Positions 1-8,457 of a stretch of 64,000 nucleotides of DNA are shown in pieces. The notes under the pieces are model-generated. The model searched no databases and had not been told where the DNA came from. It saw only the letters and a program-made list of their open reading frames with translations. Both the position numbers and the translations under genes were made by a program. Origin of the DNA: Desertivirga xinjiangensis (GTDB lineage Bacteria > Bacteroidota > Bacteroidia > Sphingobacteriales > Sphingobacteriaceae); the NCBI RefSeq assembly GCF_024436435.1, contig NZ_JAFMZP010000001.1, positions 868,001 through 932,000 on the forward strand, read 5' to 3'. The stretch's first letter is position 1, and every line of letters starts with the position of its first letter.

Positions 1-417
1 GTTTCTGAGGAAAGCTTTCAATCCATCGATGGTTCCGCACAGGCCAATTCCGTTCATCAGGAGGAGAAGTGTGTCGAACTTTGCAGCTTCATAATCGAAA
101 ATGTTCGTATTAATTACTTTCTTTACGCCCCTCAGTTCCATTACATGGCATGCTGTAGATGAAAGCTCTATTGCAGATACGTCAAACTTGTGCTGCTGTA
201 ATAGAAGTGCATGGCTACCAGCTCCGGCGCCTATATCCAGGATTTTTCCTTTACAGTTTTCAAGAGCCAGGAGTTCGATATCGGGCATTTCATCCTGAGA
301 TCTGAAGAATACGTCGACAGGCATTTCTTCCGCTTCGGCATAGGAGTTATTAATCCATAGGGTATCGGTAAACTTGTTGTTATAATAATCACTAAGCGCC
401 TGTCCGTAAATGTCCAT
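1..417 (-). CDS. Class I SAM-dependent methyltransferase (3' end outside window)
   Basis: Reading the minus strand from an ATG at 417 gives 139 open codons running off the window edge, so the C-terminus is missing. The N-terminal part reads as a methyltransferase: residues near 56-68 contain ILDIGAGAGSHALLLQ, the glycine-rich motif I that binds S-adenosylmethionine, followed by an acidic residue at the end of the next strand (AIELS), and later DTLLLLMNGIGLCG, which resembles motif IV. No substrate can be assigned. It lies downstream of htrA on the same strand but is separated from it by a 266-bp repeat carrying a terminator, so it is probably transcribed independently. Confidence 0.75.
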   Translation of the reverse strand, partial: MDIYGQALSDYYNNKFTDTLWINNSYAEAEEMPVDVFFRSQDEMPDIELLALENCKGKILDIGAGAGSHALLLQQHKFDVSAIELSSTACHVMELRGVKKVINTNIFDYEAAKFDTLLLLMNGIGLCGTIDGLKAFLRN

Positions 418-473
418 AAGAGCAAAAGTACGAAATGTAGGTTTGTCTGTGGTGCACGAAAAGTTCGTTTATT

Positions 474-739
474 AGCACACGCGGCACCCGTGCGCTCAAT
501 GTCGTTATTTAAGCTTTTGTCTGTCCTTAGGAGTTCCGGAGGAGCTCTAAGGATTCAGAAATAAAAAGGAGTCTCAGACTCCGTTAAAGCGCTATAAAAA
601 CGCCTGAGGAGTCAGAGACTCTCTTTTATTGGTTGATCCTTAGTCCCTGGCGCGCTTAAGCCCCGGCTACAGACTAAGGACAGCGCCGGACAGCGCCGAA
701 CTAACCTTTTTTATTAAATAACGACCTTGCGCTTGTGCT
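474..739. repeat. MITE-like intergenic repeat, copy A
   Basis: This stretch fills the gap between htrA and the methyltransferase and has no gene. Most of it is a close copy of the segment at 15535-15769. It contains three hairpins: CCTTAG(g)AG/CTCTAAGG near 525-552, a 14-bp stem with one mismatch at 569-582/608-621, and CCTTAGTC/GACTAAGG near 638-680. Its ends carry an approximate terminal inverted repeat, AGCACACGCG at 474-483 and CGCTTGTGCT at 730-739 (one mismatch). No target duplication is evident. What is seen is repetition and dyad symmetry. That it is a miniature transposable element is inference. Confidence 0.6.
561..630. terminator. Bidirectional terminator inside repeat A
   Basis: Stem 569-582 pairs with 608-621 (GAGTCTC-a-GACTCC with GGAGTC-a-GAGACTC). 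It is flanked by an A-rich left arm (ataaaaa) and a T-rich right arm (tcttttatt), so it can terminate transcription from either side. The natural user is htrA, which ends at 754 on the minus strand. Confidence 0.6.
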
Positions 740-753
740 GAAATCTATCCCGT

Positions 754-2277
754 TTAAGCTCCGAGCGGGAAATTAAATACGAATCGCATGCCGTCAGGAG
801 TTATACCTTCTATCCGCGCCATTCCGTTTGAGGATAAGGCAAGTGCAGCATCCAGCTCTGCGGAGCTGTTTACCGCGCGGCCGTTAACCCTGGTGATAAC
901 CGTGTTCCTGGGTATCCCGGCTCTATCAAAGAAACCACCACTGACTACAGCCGTTACAAGCAGGCCTGCATTAAGTCGGTAATACTGTTTTATGTTTGAA
1001 GGTAGCGGTCCGAAGCTTGCACCAAGTTTTTCCTGTAAAGCACCAGCATTATTGCCAGAGAGCTTTGCGGAGGCTTCCGCCCCTTTCAGGGTCACATTGG
1101 CGTTGCCGGTCTTTCCATTCCGGAGAAAAGACAATTGTATCTTATCTCCGGGACGATGCCTGGCTATGCGCTCTGAAAACTCTGCGGAGGAAGCTACTTT
1201 TGTACCGTCGATGCTTTGGATGACATCCCCTGCTTTTAAGCCTGCAGAGGCAGCAGCACTACCTGCCTGGACCCCGGTGATATACACGCCCTGTATAGAC
1301 GCGGGATTGATCCCTTGTTGTCTAAGCAGTTGTTCTTCTGCCGAAGGAGCCGGGAAGCTTACACCGAGGTAACCCCGTCTTACTTCTCCGTAGCTTCGCA
1401 GATCGTTTACCACTTTCTTGGCGAGGTTAGCCGGAATAGCGAAGCCATAGCCTGCATAACTCCCGGTTTGTGAGGCAATGGCAGCATTGATGCCAATGAG
1501 CTGGCCTGAGGCATTTACCAGGGCTCCGCCACTGTTTCCTGGGTTTATGGCTGCATCTGTTTGAATGAACGATTCAATAGCGGTACTTGCGCCGGCATTA
1601 TCCGAAGAATTGCCAGGCTCCCGCTGGCCGAGAATTCCTATACTTCGGCCTTTAGCACTGATAATACCTGCTGTGACCGTAGAATTTAAGGAGAGGGGGT
1701 AACCAACGGCTAATACCCATTCGCCCACTTGCACCTCGTCGGAATTTCCCATTCCTATTACAGGGAGGTTGTTGCCCTCAACTTTAATAAGTGCAAGGTC
1801 GGTGCTTGGATCCCGGCCGATCAGCTTTGCCTGGAATGACCGGCGATCTGTAAGAGAAACATTGATGTTTGTAGCATTTTCTACTACATGGTTATTAGTA
1901 ACGATATAGCCGTCTGGCGATATAATAACTCCGGATCCGGAGGCTCTTGATGGGCTGCTGCCCTGCGGAGATCCAAACAATTCTTCCAGCGGGTTCCTCG
2001 AACCTGATGAGCCTGTATAGGTTGTTTGAATGTGAACCACAGCGGGTGTGGCGGAGGCTGCAGCATGCACAAAGTCAGGATTTACGGCGGATAGATCAGA
2101 TGTTCTTTGGTTGACGAAGCTTAACTTTGCGTTTTCTTCCGGAAGCAGGTAAGTCTCCTCTTTCTCCATGCCGTCAAAATAACGATATGCGCCAATGGCA
2201 ATAAGTGCGGAAATAAGTGCAGATACCAGCATGAGTCCCCCGTATACCAGAAACTTTTGTTTGTTTATCTTTGTCAT
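754..2277 (-). CDS. degQ: HtrA/DegQ-family periplasmic serine endoprotease
   Basis: A 507-residue protein of the HtrA family, which degrades or refolds misfolded envelope proteins. Residues about 10-30 form a single N-terminal membrane anchor or uncleaved signal. The trypsin-like domain shows the full catalytic triad: H130 in VTNNHVV, D160 in STDLALIKV and S249 in INPGNSGG. Two PDZ domains follow, the first near residues 295-400 (RRGYLGVSF start) and a more divergent second one at the C-terminus. Length and order are typical of DegQ/DegP. It is divergently placed with the amidase gene across a gap of about 115 bp and ends beside repeat A, which supplies its likely terminator. The family assignment is firm. 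Whether it is the DegP or DegQ functional type cannot be told from sequence alone. Confidence 0.93.
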   Translation of the reverse strand: MTKINKQKFLVYGGLMLVSALISALIAIGAYRYFDGMEKEETYLLPEENAKLSFVNQRTSDLSAVNPDFVHAAASATPAVVHIQTTYTGSSGSRNPLEELFGSPQGSSPSRASGSGVIISPDGYIVTNNHVVENATNINVSLTDRRSFQAKLIGRDPSTDLALIKVEGNNLPVIGMGNSDEVQVGEWVLAVGYPLSLNSTVTAGIISAKGRSIGILGQREPGNSSDNAGASTAIESFIQTDAAINPGNSGGALVNASGQLIGINAAIASQTGSYAGYGFAIPANLAKKVVNDLRSYGEVRRGYLGVSFPAPSAEEQLLRQQGINPASIQGVYITGVQAGSAAASAGLKAGDVIQSIDGTKVASSAEFSERIARHRPGDKIQLSFLRNGKTGNANVTLKGAEASAKLSGNNAGALQEKLGASFGPLPSNIKQYYRLNAGLLVTAVVSGGFFDRAGIPRNTVITRVNGRAVNSSAELDAALALSSNGMARIEGITPDGMRFVFNFPLGA

Positions 2278-2362
2278 ATTAAGCAGCTTGTTGGTTGTAT
2301 ACTAAAATAAAAGGATAGCCTTAAATGTTTTAAAATTGAGCCTAACTCTCCATTCATAAATC

Positions 2363-2370
2363 TATTTTTG
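2363..2370 (+). promoter_or_regulatory. Candidate Bacteroidetes -7 box for the amidase gene
   Basis: TATTTTTG matches the TAnnTTTG consensus and lies 21 nt before the ATG at 2392. A TTG at 2336-2338 is further upstream than the usual -33 spacing, so the -33 element is weak or absent. The box also argues that an in-frame TTG at 2368 is not the translation start. Confidence 0.35.
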
Positions 2371-2391
2371 ACCTTCTTCTTTCTACTAAAA

Positions 2392-3039
2392 ATGAAACAT
2401 CTCTTCACATTCGTTCTCATATGCTGTTCCTGGCAGCTGGTAGCCTCCATTTTTCCGCCCCCAACCTTAAACTTTGTAGTTGTGCTCGACCCAGGGCATG
2501 GCGGTAAAGACAGTGTAACCAAAGCAAACGGTGTTTATGAGAAGGATCTTGTACTGACAATTGCCAGGGAAATAAGAGATCATTTGCAGCAGCAAGGTTT
2601 TGAAGTGATCATGACACGCGACAGCGATGTATTTGTTCCCCTGTCTGAAAGAGCTAAGATTAAAGGCGATGTATTTATTTCACTTCATGCTAATAGTGTA
2701 GCTGATAGTATTGGACCCAGTGTTCGGTCGATGATAAAAGGTATGGAAATTTATACGGAGCGATCAATGGAGAACAATCCGTATTTAGTTAGCCAAAGTA
2801 ATATACTAGCCGAAAATTTTAAGAAACACTTATCAGTATTTAAGGGGCTTAACCTGAGAGCCGTAAGGCAAAAATCGCTGGCTGTATTATATCAAAATAG
2901 GTCTCCCGCTATTATGATTGAGCTGGGTTTTTTGACAAATGAGGAAGATATGGGTTTCCTCACCAACAAGGAAAACTATAAGGTGCTTTCCAAAGCTTTC
3001 GCCAATGCTATAAAGGCATACCGGGCGACATTGAAATAG
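2392..3039 (+). CDS. N-acetylmuramoyl-L-alanine amidase (Amidase_3 family)
   Basis: Zinc-dependent amidase that cleaves the bond between N-acetylmuramic acid and L-alanine in peptidoglycan. It acts in the periplasm, typically in daughter-cell separation or wall turnover. I start it at the ATG at 2392 (215 residues), because this gives a clean signal peptide (residues 1-19) and the further-upstream TTG overlaps a promoter box. Zinc ligands are visible as H36 in LDPGHGG, E50 in VYEKDL and H99 in FISLHAN. The catalytic glutamate is E177 in AIMIELGFLTN. There is no LysM or AMIN domain, so the protein is a minimal catalytic unit. It is monocistronic, divergent from htrA. Confidence 0.92.
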   Translation: MKHLFTFVLICCSWQLVASIFPPPTLNFVVVLDPGHGGKDSVTKANGVYEKDLVLTIAREIRDHLQQQGFEVIMTRDSDVFVPLSERAKIKGDVFISLHANSVADSIGPSVRSMIKGMEIYTERSMENNPYLVSQSNILAENFKKHLSVFKGLNLRAVRQKSLAVLYQNRSPAIMIELGFLTNEEDMGFLTNKENYKVLSKAFANAIKAYRATLK

Positions 3040-3128
3040 TTTAATATATTGACTAAAATAATTAGCAAATTGTTTAAGTTTGTACTAAGTAAGCAATAGC
3101 AATTTCAGTAAAGCTTTTTCTAAATTTA

Positions 3129-4499
3129 ATGTACGCCATAGTAGATATTGAAACGACAGGGGGGCATGCCAGTGGAAATGGAATTACAGAAATTGCTATT
3201 GTTCTGCATGATGGGAAAGAGGTTGTGCATCAGTATCAGACTCTTATAAATCCGGGGATTCCTATTCCTTTGTATATCAGTGCTCTTACAGGTATCAATA
3301 ATGCAATGGTTGAAAATGCTCCATCATTTTCAGAGGTGGCTGGCGAGATTTATGAGTTGCTCCGGGATAAAGTCTTCGTTGCACATAATGTAAATTTTGA
3401 CTTTTCATTTGTGAGGCATCACCTTAATGCGGCTGGTTATGATCTGCAGTGCAAGAAACTATGTACAGTACGGCTGGGCCGCAAAATACTTCCGGGATAT
3501 CCCTCATACAGTTTAGGAAAACTTTGTAAATGTCTCGATATTACTATTGAAAACAGGCATCGGGCCGGAGGGGATGCACTGGCGACAGCCAGGCTATTCT
3601 CTTTAATGCTTGGAAAAGACGAGGAGGGACATATTCCGCAGTTCTTAAGCCGTAACTCAAAGGAACAGCAACTTCCCTCTAACTTAAAAAAGGCTGACAT
3701 TGAAAGACTGCCTTCATTGCCTGGGGTATATTACTTTCATGATCAGAAAGGGAAAGTTATTTATGTAGGCAAGGCAAAGAATATTAAAAAAAGAGTGCTC
3801 TCGCATTTTACCGGCAATAACCCGGGCAGGCAGAGACAAGAGTTTATGCGTAACATACACTCGGTTACCTATCAGGACTGTGGAACAGAGTTAATGGCAT
3901 TTATTCTGGAAGCTTCTGAAATAAAGCGCTTATGGCCTGCGAATAACCGGGCTTTAAAACGTTTCGACCTTGCTTATGGGCTGTTCATGTATGAGGATCA
4001 GCGAGGTTATCTGCGTTTAATGATCGATAAAAAGAAAAAGTTCTCTAAACCTCTTTATAGCTTTAGTCAGATATCTGAAGGACATAACCTTATCCAGCTT
4101 CTATTAAAAGAGTACTCTTTATGCCCCAAATTGTGCTTCATTCAGCGTAATAATGACAGCTGTATCGGAATGGCTCATGGGCATTGCTATGGGGCCTGTG
4201 AAAGCACTGAACTCCCTCCAGAATATAATAACAGGGTTCAGCAGGCAATAGCGGGAATGAAAGCGGCTTTACCATCGTTTGTATTGCTCGATGCCGGTCG
4301 CACTAATGATGAAAAAAGCATTGTCCTGATGGAAAAAGGCGAATTAAAAGGGATGGGATATGTTCAGGAGCATACCGATGTGGCTACTGTTGCACAAATG
4401 AAAGACATTTTAACGCCTTATCTTTCAAATGATTATACCTGTAATCTGGTCCACAGTTTTGCCCTTAAAAATCCTGAAAAAATGCGGAAGCTGGACTAG
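3129..4499 (+). CDS. DnaQ-like 3'-5' exonuclease fused to UvrC-type GIY-YIG nuclease
   Basis: A 456-residue two-domain nuclease. Residues 1-165 are a DEDDh exonuclease of the DNA polymerase III epsilon type: D6 and E8 (VDIETTG), D91 (HNVNFDF), H144 and D149 (HRAGGDA). Residues about 195-280 are a GIY-YIG endonuclease like the N-terminus of UvrC and the Cho nuclease: GVYYF, IYVGKAK and the conserved arginine R222. The rest is a poorly conserved tail with several cysteines. Fusions of this kind are known in bacteria and are usually annotated as epsilon-like or Cho-like. They are proposed to act in DNA repair, incising and then trimming. It stands alone, between the amidase and an MFS gene on the same strand, with gaps of about 90 bp on either side. 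Confidence 0.87.
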   Translation: MYAIVDIETTGGHASGNGITEIAIVLHDGKEVVHQYQTLINPGIPIPLYISALTGINNAMVENAPSFSEVAGEIYELLRDKVFVAHNVNFDFSFVRHHLNAAGYDLQCKKLCTVRLGRKILPGYPSYSLGKLCKCLDITIENRHRAGGDALATARLFSLMLGKDEEGHIPQFLSRNSKEQQLPSNLKKADIERLPSLPGVYYFHDQKGKVIYVGKAKNIKKRVLSHFTGNNPGRQRQEFMRNIHSVTYQDCGTELMAFILEASEIKRLWPANNRALKRFDLAYGLFMYEDQRGYLRLMIDKKKKFSKPLYSFSQISEGHNLIQLLLKEYSLCPKLCFIQRNNDSCIGMAHGHCYGACESTELPPEYNNRVQQAIAGMKAALPSFVLLDAGRTNDEKSIVLMEKGELKGMGYVQEHTDVATVAQMKDILTPYLSNDYTCNLVHSFALKNPEKMRKLD

Positions 4500-4597
4500 T
4501 CTGATATAGTTATAAAAAATTGTAACATCGTTGATACCAGGGCGTAAAAATTCTCGAAAAGTAAAGACAACGCTCATCTGCTGAAAACAGAGTATCT

Positions 4598-6085
4598 ATG
4601 AAATTTTTATCACCAACGACAAAACTTACAGAAGCACAAACCCAAAGCGGGCTTCGATATATTGTAAAAGAGAGCCTTGCTGGAGAGGTGATGGTTAATT
4701 TGACAGGAGGGACTTTCCTGGTTTCAATGGCTGTATTTATGGGCGCCAGTAATTTCCAGATAGGTCTACTCGCTTCCTTACCCATCTTTACGAACGTTTT
4801 TCAACTCTTATCTATCTGGTTGGTTCAAAAGTACAATAACCGGAGGGCTATAGCGGTGTACACTTCGATTGTAGCAAGGGTTGCTTTATTGGTAGTAGGA
4901 TTCCTCCCTTTTCTATTTGGAAAAAGCGTCAACGTAAATATCCTTATTGGTTTGCTTACCATTCATTATTTCTTTGGTTCACTTGCATCTGCAAGCTGGA
5001 ACTCCTGGATGAAAGACCTTGTGCCGGAGAAGATGCTGGGGCAATACTTTTCCTACCGGACAAAGCTTATGCAGATACTTAGTGTGAGTACCAGTTTACT
5101 GGTTGCCTTTTTCATCGACTTCATGAAATCACATTATCCTCAAAATGTAGAAACGGCCTATTTTGTAATGTTCCTTTTGGGGGCAGCAGTCGGGATGCTT
5201 GGGGTTTACCTGCTTTCAAGAGCTGCGGAACCACAGGCGGAACTGGAGAAGGTACACGTTCTTAAGTCATTTCGTAAGCCTTTAAAGGACAAAAATTTCC
5301 GTAAGCTTATTACCTTTAATTCTTTCTGGACCTTTGCCCTTGATCTTGCAGTGCCATTCTTTGCGGTATACATGATGAAGACGATTGGTCTGCCTTTATC
5401 TTATGTGATGGCTTTTACCATCATTGGCCAGTTGAGCAGTATCGCTTCTATTAAAACCTGGGGGAAGTTCACCGACCGTTATAGTAACAAGACCATAATC
5501 AGGATCTGCGCTCCTGTATATTGCGCCTGTATTATAGCTATGGGATTTACAGCGCTTCCCTCTGATAAATATTCCAGCATAGCACTGCTGGTTGGTATTA
5601 ATATCTTAAGTGGAATTTCGACCGCAGGGATTAACCTGGCCATCGGCAATATCGGATTAAAACTGGCTCCCAAAGAGGATGCGATGACCTATCTTTCGAT
5701 AAAAAATATCATCGTTTCTTTCAGCGGTGCAATAGCCCCTCTGGCAGGAGGATTGATGGCAGACTTTTTCTCTAGTCACCAGTTGGAGTGGAACTTAGCC
5801 TGGCAGGGTGCAGAAGGTGTTACGGTTATTCATCTCCTGAACCTTGAAGGACTTAATTTTTTCTTTGTGATCGGTGGTTTGCTCGCCTTGTTTTCACTTC
5901 GCTTATTACAAGATGTAAAAGAAAAAGGGGAAGTGCAAAAAGAAAAAGTGGTGGTTTTCATGAAAATGAAAGTTCGTTCACGCATCAGGACCAACCCGGC
6001 TTTTCAAAGAGTAAGTACTTACCGCCCAGGTGATATCTCAAGATCATTAAAGCGGAAATTGGCGGGAAGTAGTTTCTTTCTGTAA
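4598..6085 (+). CDS. MFS transporter
   Basis: A 495-residue integral membrane protein with about 12 hydrophobic segments in two halves. A cytoplasmic loop in the middle (about residues 210-235) is followed by KDKNFRKLITFNSFW, the usual start of the second half in this MFS type. It has an unusual basic C-terminal tail of about 40 residues after the last helix (RSRIRTNPAFQRV onward), likely cytoplasmic. No substrate-defining motif was recognised. It ends immediately before a perfect palindrome and is convergent with the B12 locus. Confidence 0.82.
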   Translation: MKFLSPTTKLTEAQTQSGLRYIVKESLAGEVMVNLTGGTFLVSMAVFMGASNFQIGLLASLPIFTNVFQLLSIWLVQKYNNRRAIAVYTSIVARVALLVVGFLPFLFGKSVNVNILIGLLTIHYFFGSLASASWNSWMKDLVPEKMLGQYFSYRTKLMQILSVSTSLLVAFFIDFMKSHYPQNVETAYFVMFLLGAAVGMLGVYLLSRAAEPQAELEKVHVLKSFRKPLKDKNFRKLITFNSFWTFALDLAVPFFAVYMMKTIGLPLSYVMAFTIIGQLSSIASIKTWGKFTDRYSNKTIIRICAPVYCACIIAMGFTALPSDKYSSIALLVGINILSGISTAGINLAIGNIGLKLAPKEDAMTYLSIKNIIVSFSGAIAPLAGGLMADFFSSHQLEWNLAWQGAEGVTVIHLLNLEGLNFFFVIGGLLALFSLRLLQDVKEKGEVQKEKVVVFMKMKVRSRIRTNPAFQRVSTYRPGDISRSLKRKLAGSSFFL

Positions 6086-6132
6086 ATCAATACGTCAGGC
6101 ACACGCGGCACGCGTGTGCCTGACGTATTGAT
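6086..6132. terminator. Perfect 22-bp-arm palindrome, bidirectional terminator
   Basis: Arms 6086-6107 and 6111-6132 are perfectly complementary with a 3-nt loop (gca). It starts at the first base after the MFS stop codon and sits between convergent genes. The core GGCACACGCG-gca-CGCGTGTGCC is shared with the palindrome at 63744-63768 and resembles the end repeats of the elements at 474-739 and 15535-15769. There is no long T tract, so terminator function is inferred from position and stem stability. Confidence 0.65.
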
Positions 6133-6146
6133 CATCTCTTCATAAA

Positions 6147-7259
6147 CTATTTTACCAGGCTCAAATCAGCCACACCTGTAACTTCTGTTGACAATTCTCC
6201 TAACCAGCCCAGGCTAGCCTGAATGCCAGTCTGGATCTTTATGAAGTCTATACCGTAGAGTTTTACAGTCTTTCCTTCTGCATTTATCGCATTTTTGATG
6301 TCCAGCTTATCGGATCCTGCTATGTTATCTGCATAACCAAACTCAAATGGTGCGCTTTTTATAAAATTAGGATTGCTCATATCAATATTGCTTGAGGGCA
6401 GCAAAGAACCAGTAAGGGTATATTCATTTTCTGCGATCCACTCCGGGTAATAGGCCTGTTTATGAAAATTATTGGTTTTTACAACCCCCGTATTTCCTTT
6501 GCTGTCTCTCCAGGGAATATCTGCTGTCGCCGGATTAGGCCTGGTGTAAGTAACCGAATAGTTTCTTTCGTAACCGGGAGAGTTGTATGCGCTTCCGCTT
6601 AATTCATACCAGGTGTCATCCGCAAGGCCATTTTTATTGTCATCACGCATCACGTATACAATCCCGGGCTCTGCCGAGGAACTCGATCCGTTGCCGTAAA
6701 CTATGATATCTTCTTTGTCTGCCACATCGAGCACAGTGTGGTCAAAGCCCAGAACGATGTATCCGCCATATGCACCCAGGGAGACTGTTCCCTTTTTACC
6801 TACGATGCTGTTAGCGCTTTCCAGATTTCCCGGAGCTTTGTTGATAAACTGGCCAGGTGCAGGTTTGTATACCACAAGACTGGTTACATAGGCATTGCTT
6901 TCCGGACTTACCGGCCTGCCGGGACTAAAAACAACCGTAATGGTATATGTTTTTGAAAACTCACCGGCATCATTTATAGCCTTGTATTTCAGGCTATACA
7001 CACCTTCATCCCCGGCAGTAAAATTGTATTCATTGGCAGTGCTTACAAGCTCGTTATTAAGTAACCATTCGCTCTTATATTGGCTATCCGACACGGAAGC
7101 GGTGATCTTGAAAATTTCGCCAGGGCTAAGTGTTAACTGATCAGTTTCCAGTGATAAGCTTACCTGCGGTGGTAATTCAGCAGTTTCATTTTCTTTACCG
7201 CAAGAAAATAACGAAAGGGCGGTAATAAGGAGGAGATAGTGATACTTGATATTCATCAT
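6147..7259 (-). CDS. Surface lipoprotein of the B12 locus (PKD-like domain)
   Basis: A 370-residue predicted outer-membrane lipoprotein. The signal peptide ends in a lipobox with C20 (LSLFSC). Residues about 30-110 look like an Ig/PKD-type fold (SLETDQLTLSPGEIFKITA, ending TYTITVVF). The remainder is a domain rich in aromatic and Gly/Asn residues that I do not recognise by name. It is the last gene of the riboswitch-btuB-btuG unit, 49 bp after the BtuG-like gene. By position it probably helps capture or process corrinoids at the surface, comparable in placement to accessory B12-binding lipoproteins of gut Bacteroides. That role is inference. Confidence 0.7.
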   Translation of the reverse strand: MMNIKYHYLLLITALSLFSCGKENETAELPPQVSLSLETDQLTLSPGEIFKITASVSDSQYKSEWLLNNELVSTANEYNFTAGDEGVYSLKYKAINDAGEFSKTYTITVVFSPGRPVSPESNAYVTSLVVYKPAPGQFINKAPGNLESANSIVGKKGTVSLGAYGGYIVLGFDHTVLDVADKEDIIVYGNGSSSSAEPGIVYVMRDDNKNGLADDTWYELSGSAYNSPGYERNYSVTYTRPNPATADIPWRDSKGNTGVVKTNNFHKQAYYPEWIAENEYTLTGSLLPSSNIDMSNPNFIKSAPFEFGYADNIAGSDKLDIKNAINAEGKTVKLYGIDFIKIQTGIQASLGWLGELSTEVTGVADLSLVK

Positions 7260-7308
7260 GTTCGAGTTAATTATTTATATATGACTAAAATTTAATGGCT
7301 TAGTAGTT

Positions 7309-8457
7309 TTAGTAGTAATGGAAAGCTATGTGGGCGGGTATGTCACCGGTAGTTACCTGCCATTTCTTCTTTCCTTCTTTGCTGAAGCAGTAAAGGGTGC
7401 CGGGGCTGACATAGTCTTTGGCATCGGTTATAAAAACATCTTTAGTTACAGGGTGAACAACGATGCCCTGAGGGGTTTTGATATGGTACTCTGTTCCGTC
7501 AGTAATAAAGCGGCCATCCAGCATTGTTTCGTCTTTGACATTGATCATTTTATAGCTGACCTCGTTCTCGCCGGTCTGGTAACTGAATTCCGTGCTGTAG
7601 AGGTAAGCAGTATCCTGATCAATACAGAAATTACTCACTGCTGTGTTGAACACTTTTTTAACTCTGTCGTCTTTTGTATCGATAACGAATAGTCTGGAAG
7701 GGATGTCGAAATAGTCGCCGCGAGACGATACATACAGATCGCCGTACTTGTCCTTTTTAAGGCGGTGTAAGTTAATAGCAACTTCGATTCGCTTTAATTC
7801 TGTAAAAGAGGAGAGATCTATTACTGATATAGTGCTTTCATAATCTGGTGGGCTGTAGCCTCCGGAGTTAGCCACATATAGCTTGTCGGCCACCACAGCC
7901 ATTTCTTCTGGCTGCCGGCCGACAGTTACCTCCCTGGTGATTTGAAGGGCCGCCGTATCCACTTCTGATACCTTACCTGCCGGAGCTTTAGGATCTCCTA
8001 CTACTCCCAGGTAGGCACTTACGTAGGCTCTGCCTTTGTGGAAGGTAATATAGCGGCAATTGGCGATATCTATCTGTCTGATCCTTTTACCGCTTTTAGC
8101 GTCCAGCACTTCGACCTTGTTGGATACATTTACAACTACATAAAGCTTTGATCCATATATGCCGATATCATTGCCCACATCTCCGAGGCCTTTGGTAATT
8201 TCCGGGTTAGTTTCATTGTAAATATTCCGGCGATAAATTCCGCTATTAAAATCAAAGTAGTCTAAGGAGGCTTTGTTCATGTTCAAATTCCCTTCATTCA
8301 GAAGGTAGAAGCCCCTGACTTCTGTGCTTTGCCCGTTTGGGGGGACTGTTTCTTCCTGCTCTGGTATAACTGCAGGATCTTTTCTGCAAGAAAAAACAGA
8401 ACATAGCAGGGTAGAGGAGATTAGAAAAACCGATACAGTGGATTTGAGATTCTTCAT
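7309..8457 (-). CDS. btuG: BtuG-like B12-binding surface lipoprotein (DUF5074/YncE-type beta-propeller)
   Basis: A 382-residue lipoprotein with lipobox cysteine C24 (CSVFSC). The body consists of repeated beta-propeller blades such as GSKLYVVVNVSNKVEVLDAKSGK and DKLYVANSGG, the YVTN/YncE pattern. The opening GFYLLNEGNLNMNKASLDYF is characteristic of the DUF5074 family that includes BtuG. In Bacteroides, BtuG binds cobalamin on the outer face of the outer membrane and hands it to BtuB. Here its start codon overlaps the btuB stop by 4 nt (ATGA), implying translational coupling, and the unit follows a cobalamin riboswitch. Assignment is by family plus context. Confidence 0.85.
   Translation of the reverse strand: MKNLKSTVSVFLISSTLLCSVFSCRKDPAVIPEQEETVPPNGQSTEVRGFYLLNEGNLNMNKASLDYFDFNSGIYRRNIYNETNPEITKGLGDVGNDIGIYGSKLYVVVNVSNKVEVLDAKSGKRIRQIDIANCRYITFHKGRAYVSAYLGVVGDPKAPAGKVSEVDTAALQITREVTVGRQPEEMAVVADKLYVANSGGYSPPDYESTISVIDLSSFTELKRIEVAINLHRLKKDKYGDLYVSSRGDYFDIPSRLFVIDTKDDRVKKVFNTAVSNFCIDQDTAYLYSTEFSYQTGENEVSYKMINVKDETMLDGRFITDGTEYHIKTPQGIVVHPVTKDVFITDAKDYVSPGTLYCFSKEGKKKWQVTTGDIPAHIAFHYY

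Noticed and set aside
992-1372. Long open frame on the plus strand opposite htrA (about 126 codons)
   Set aside because: It lies entirely antisense to the conserved protease and PDZ region, and its translation has no recognisable domain. It is a shadow of a real gene.
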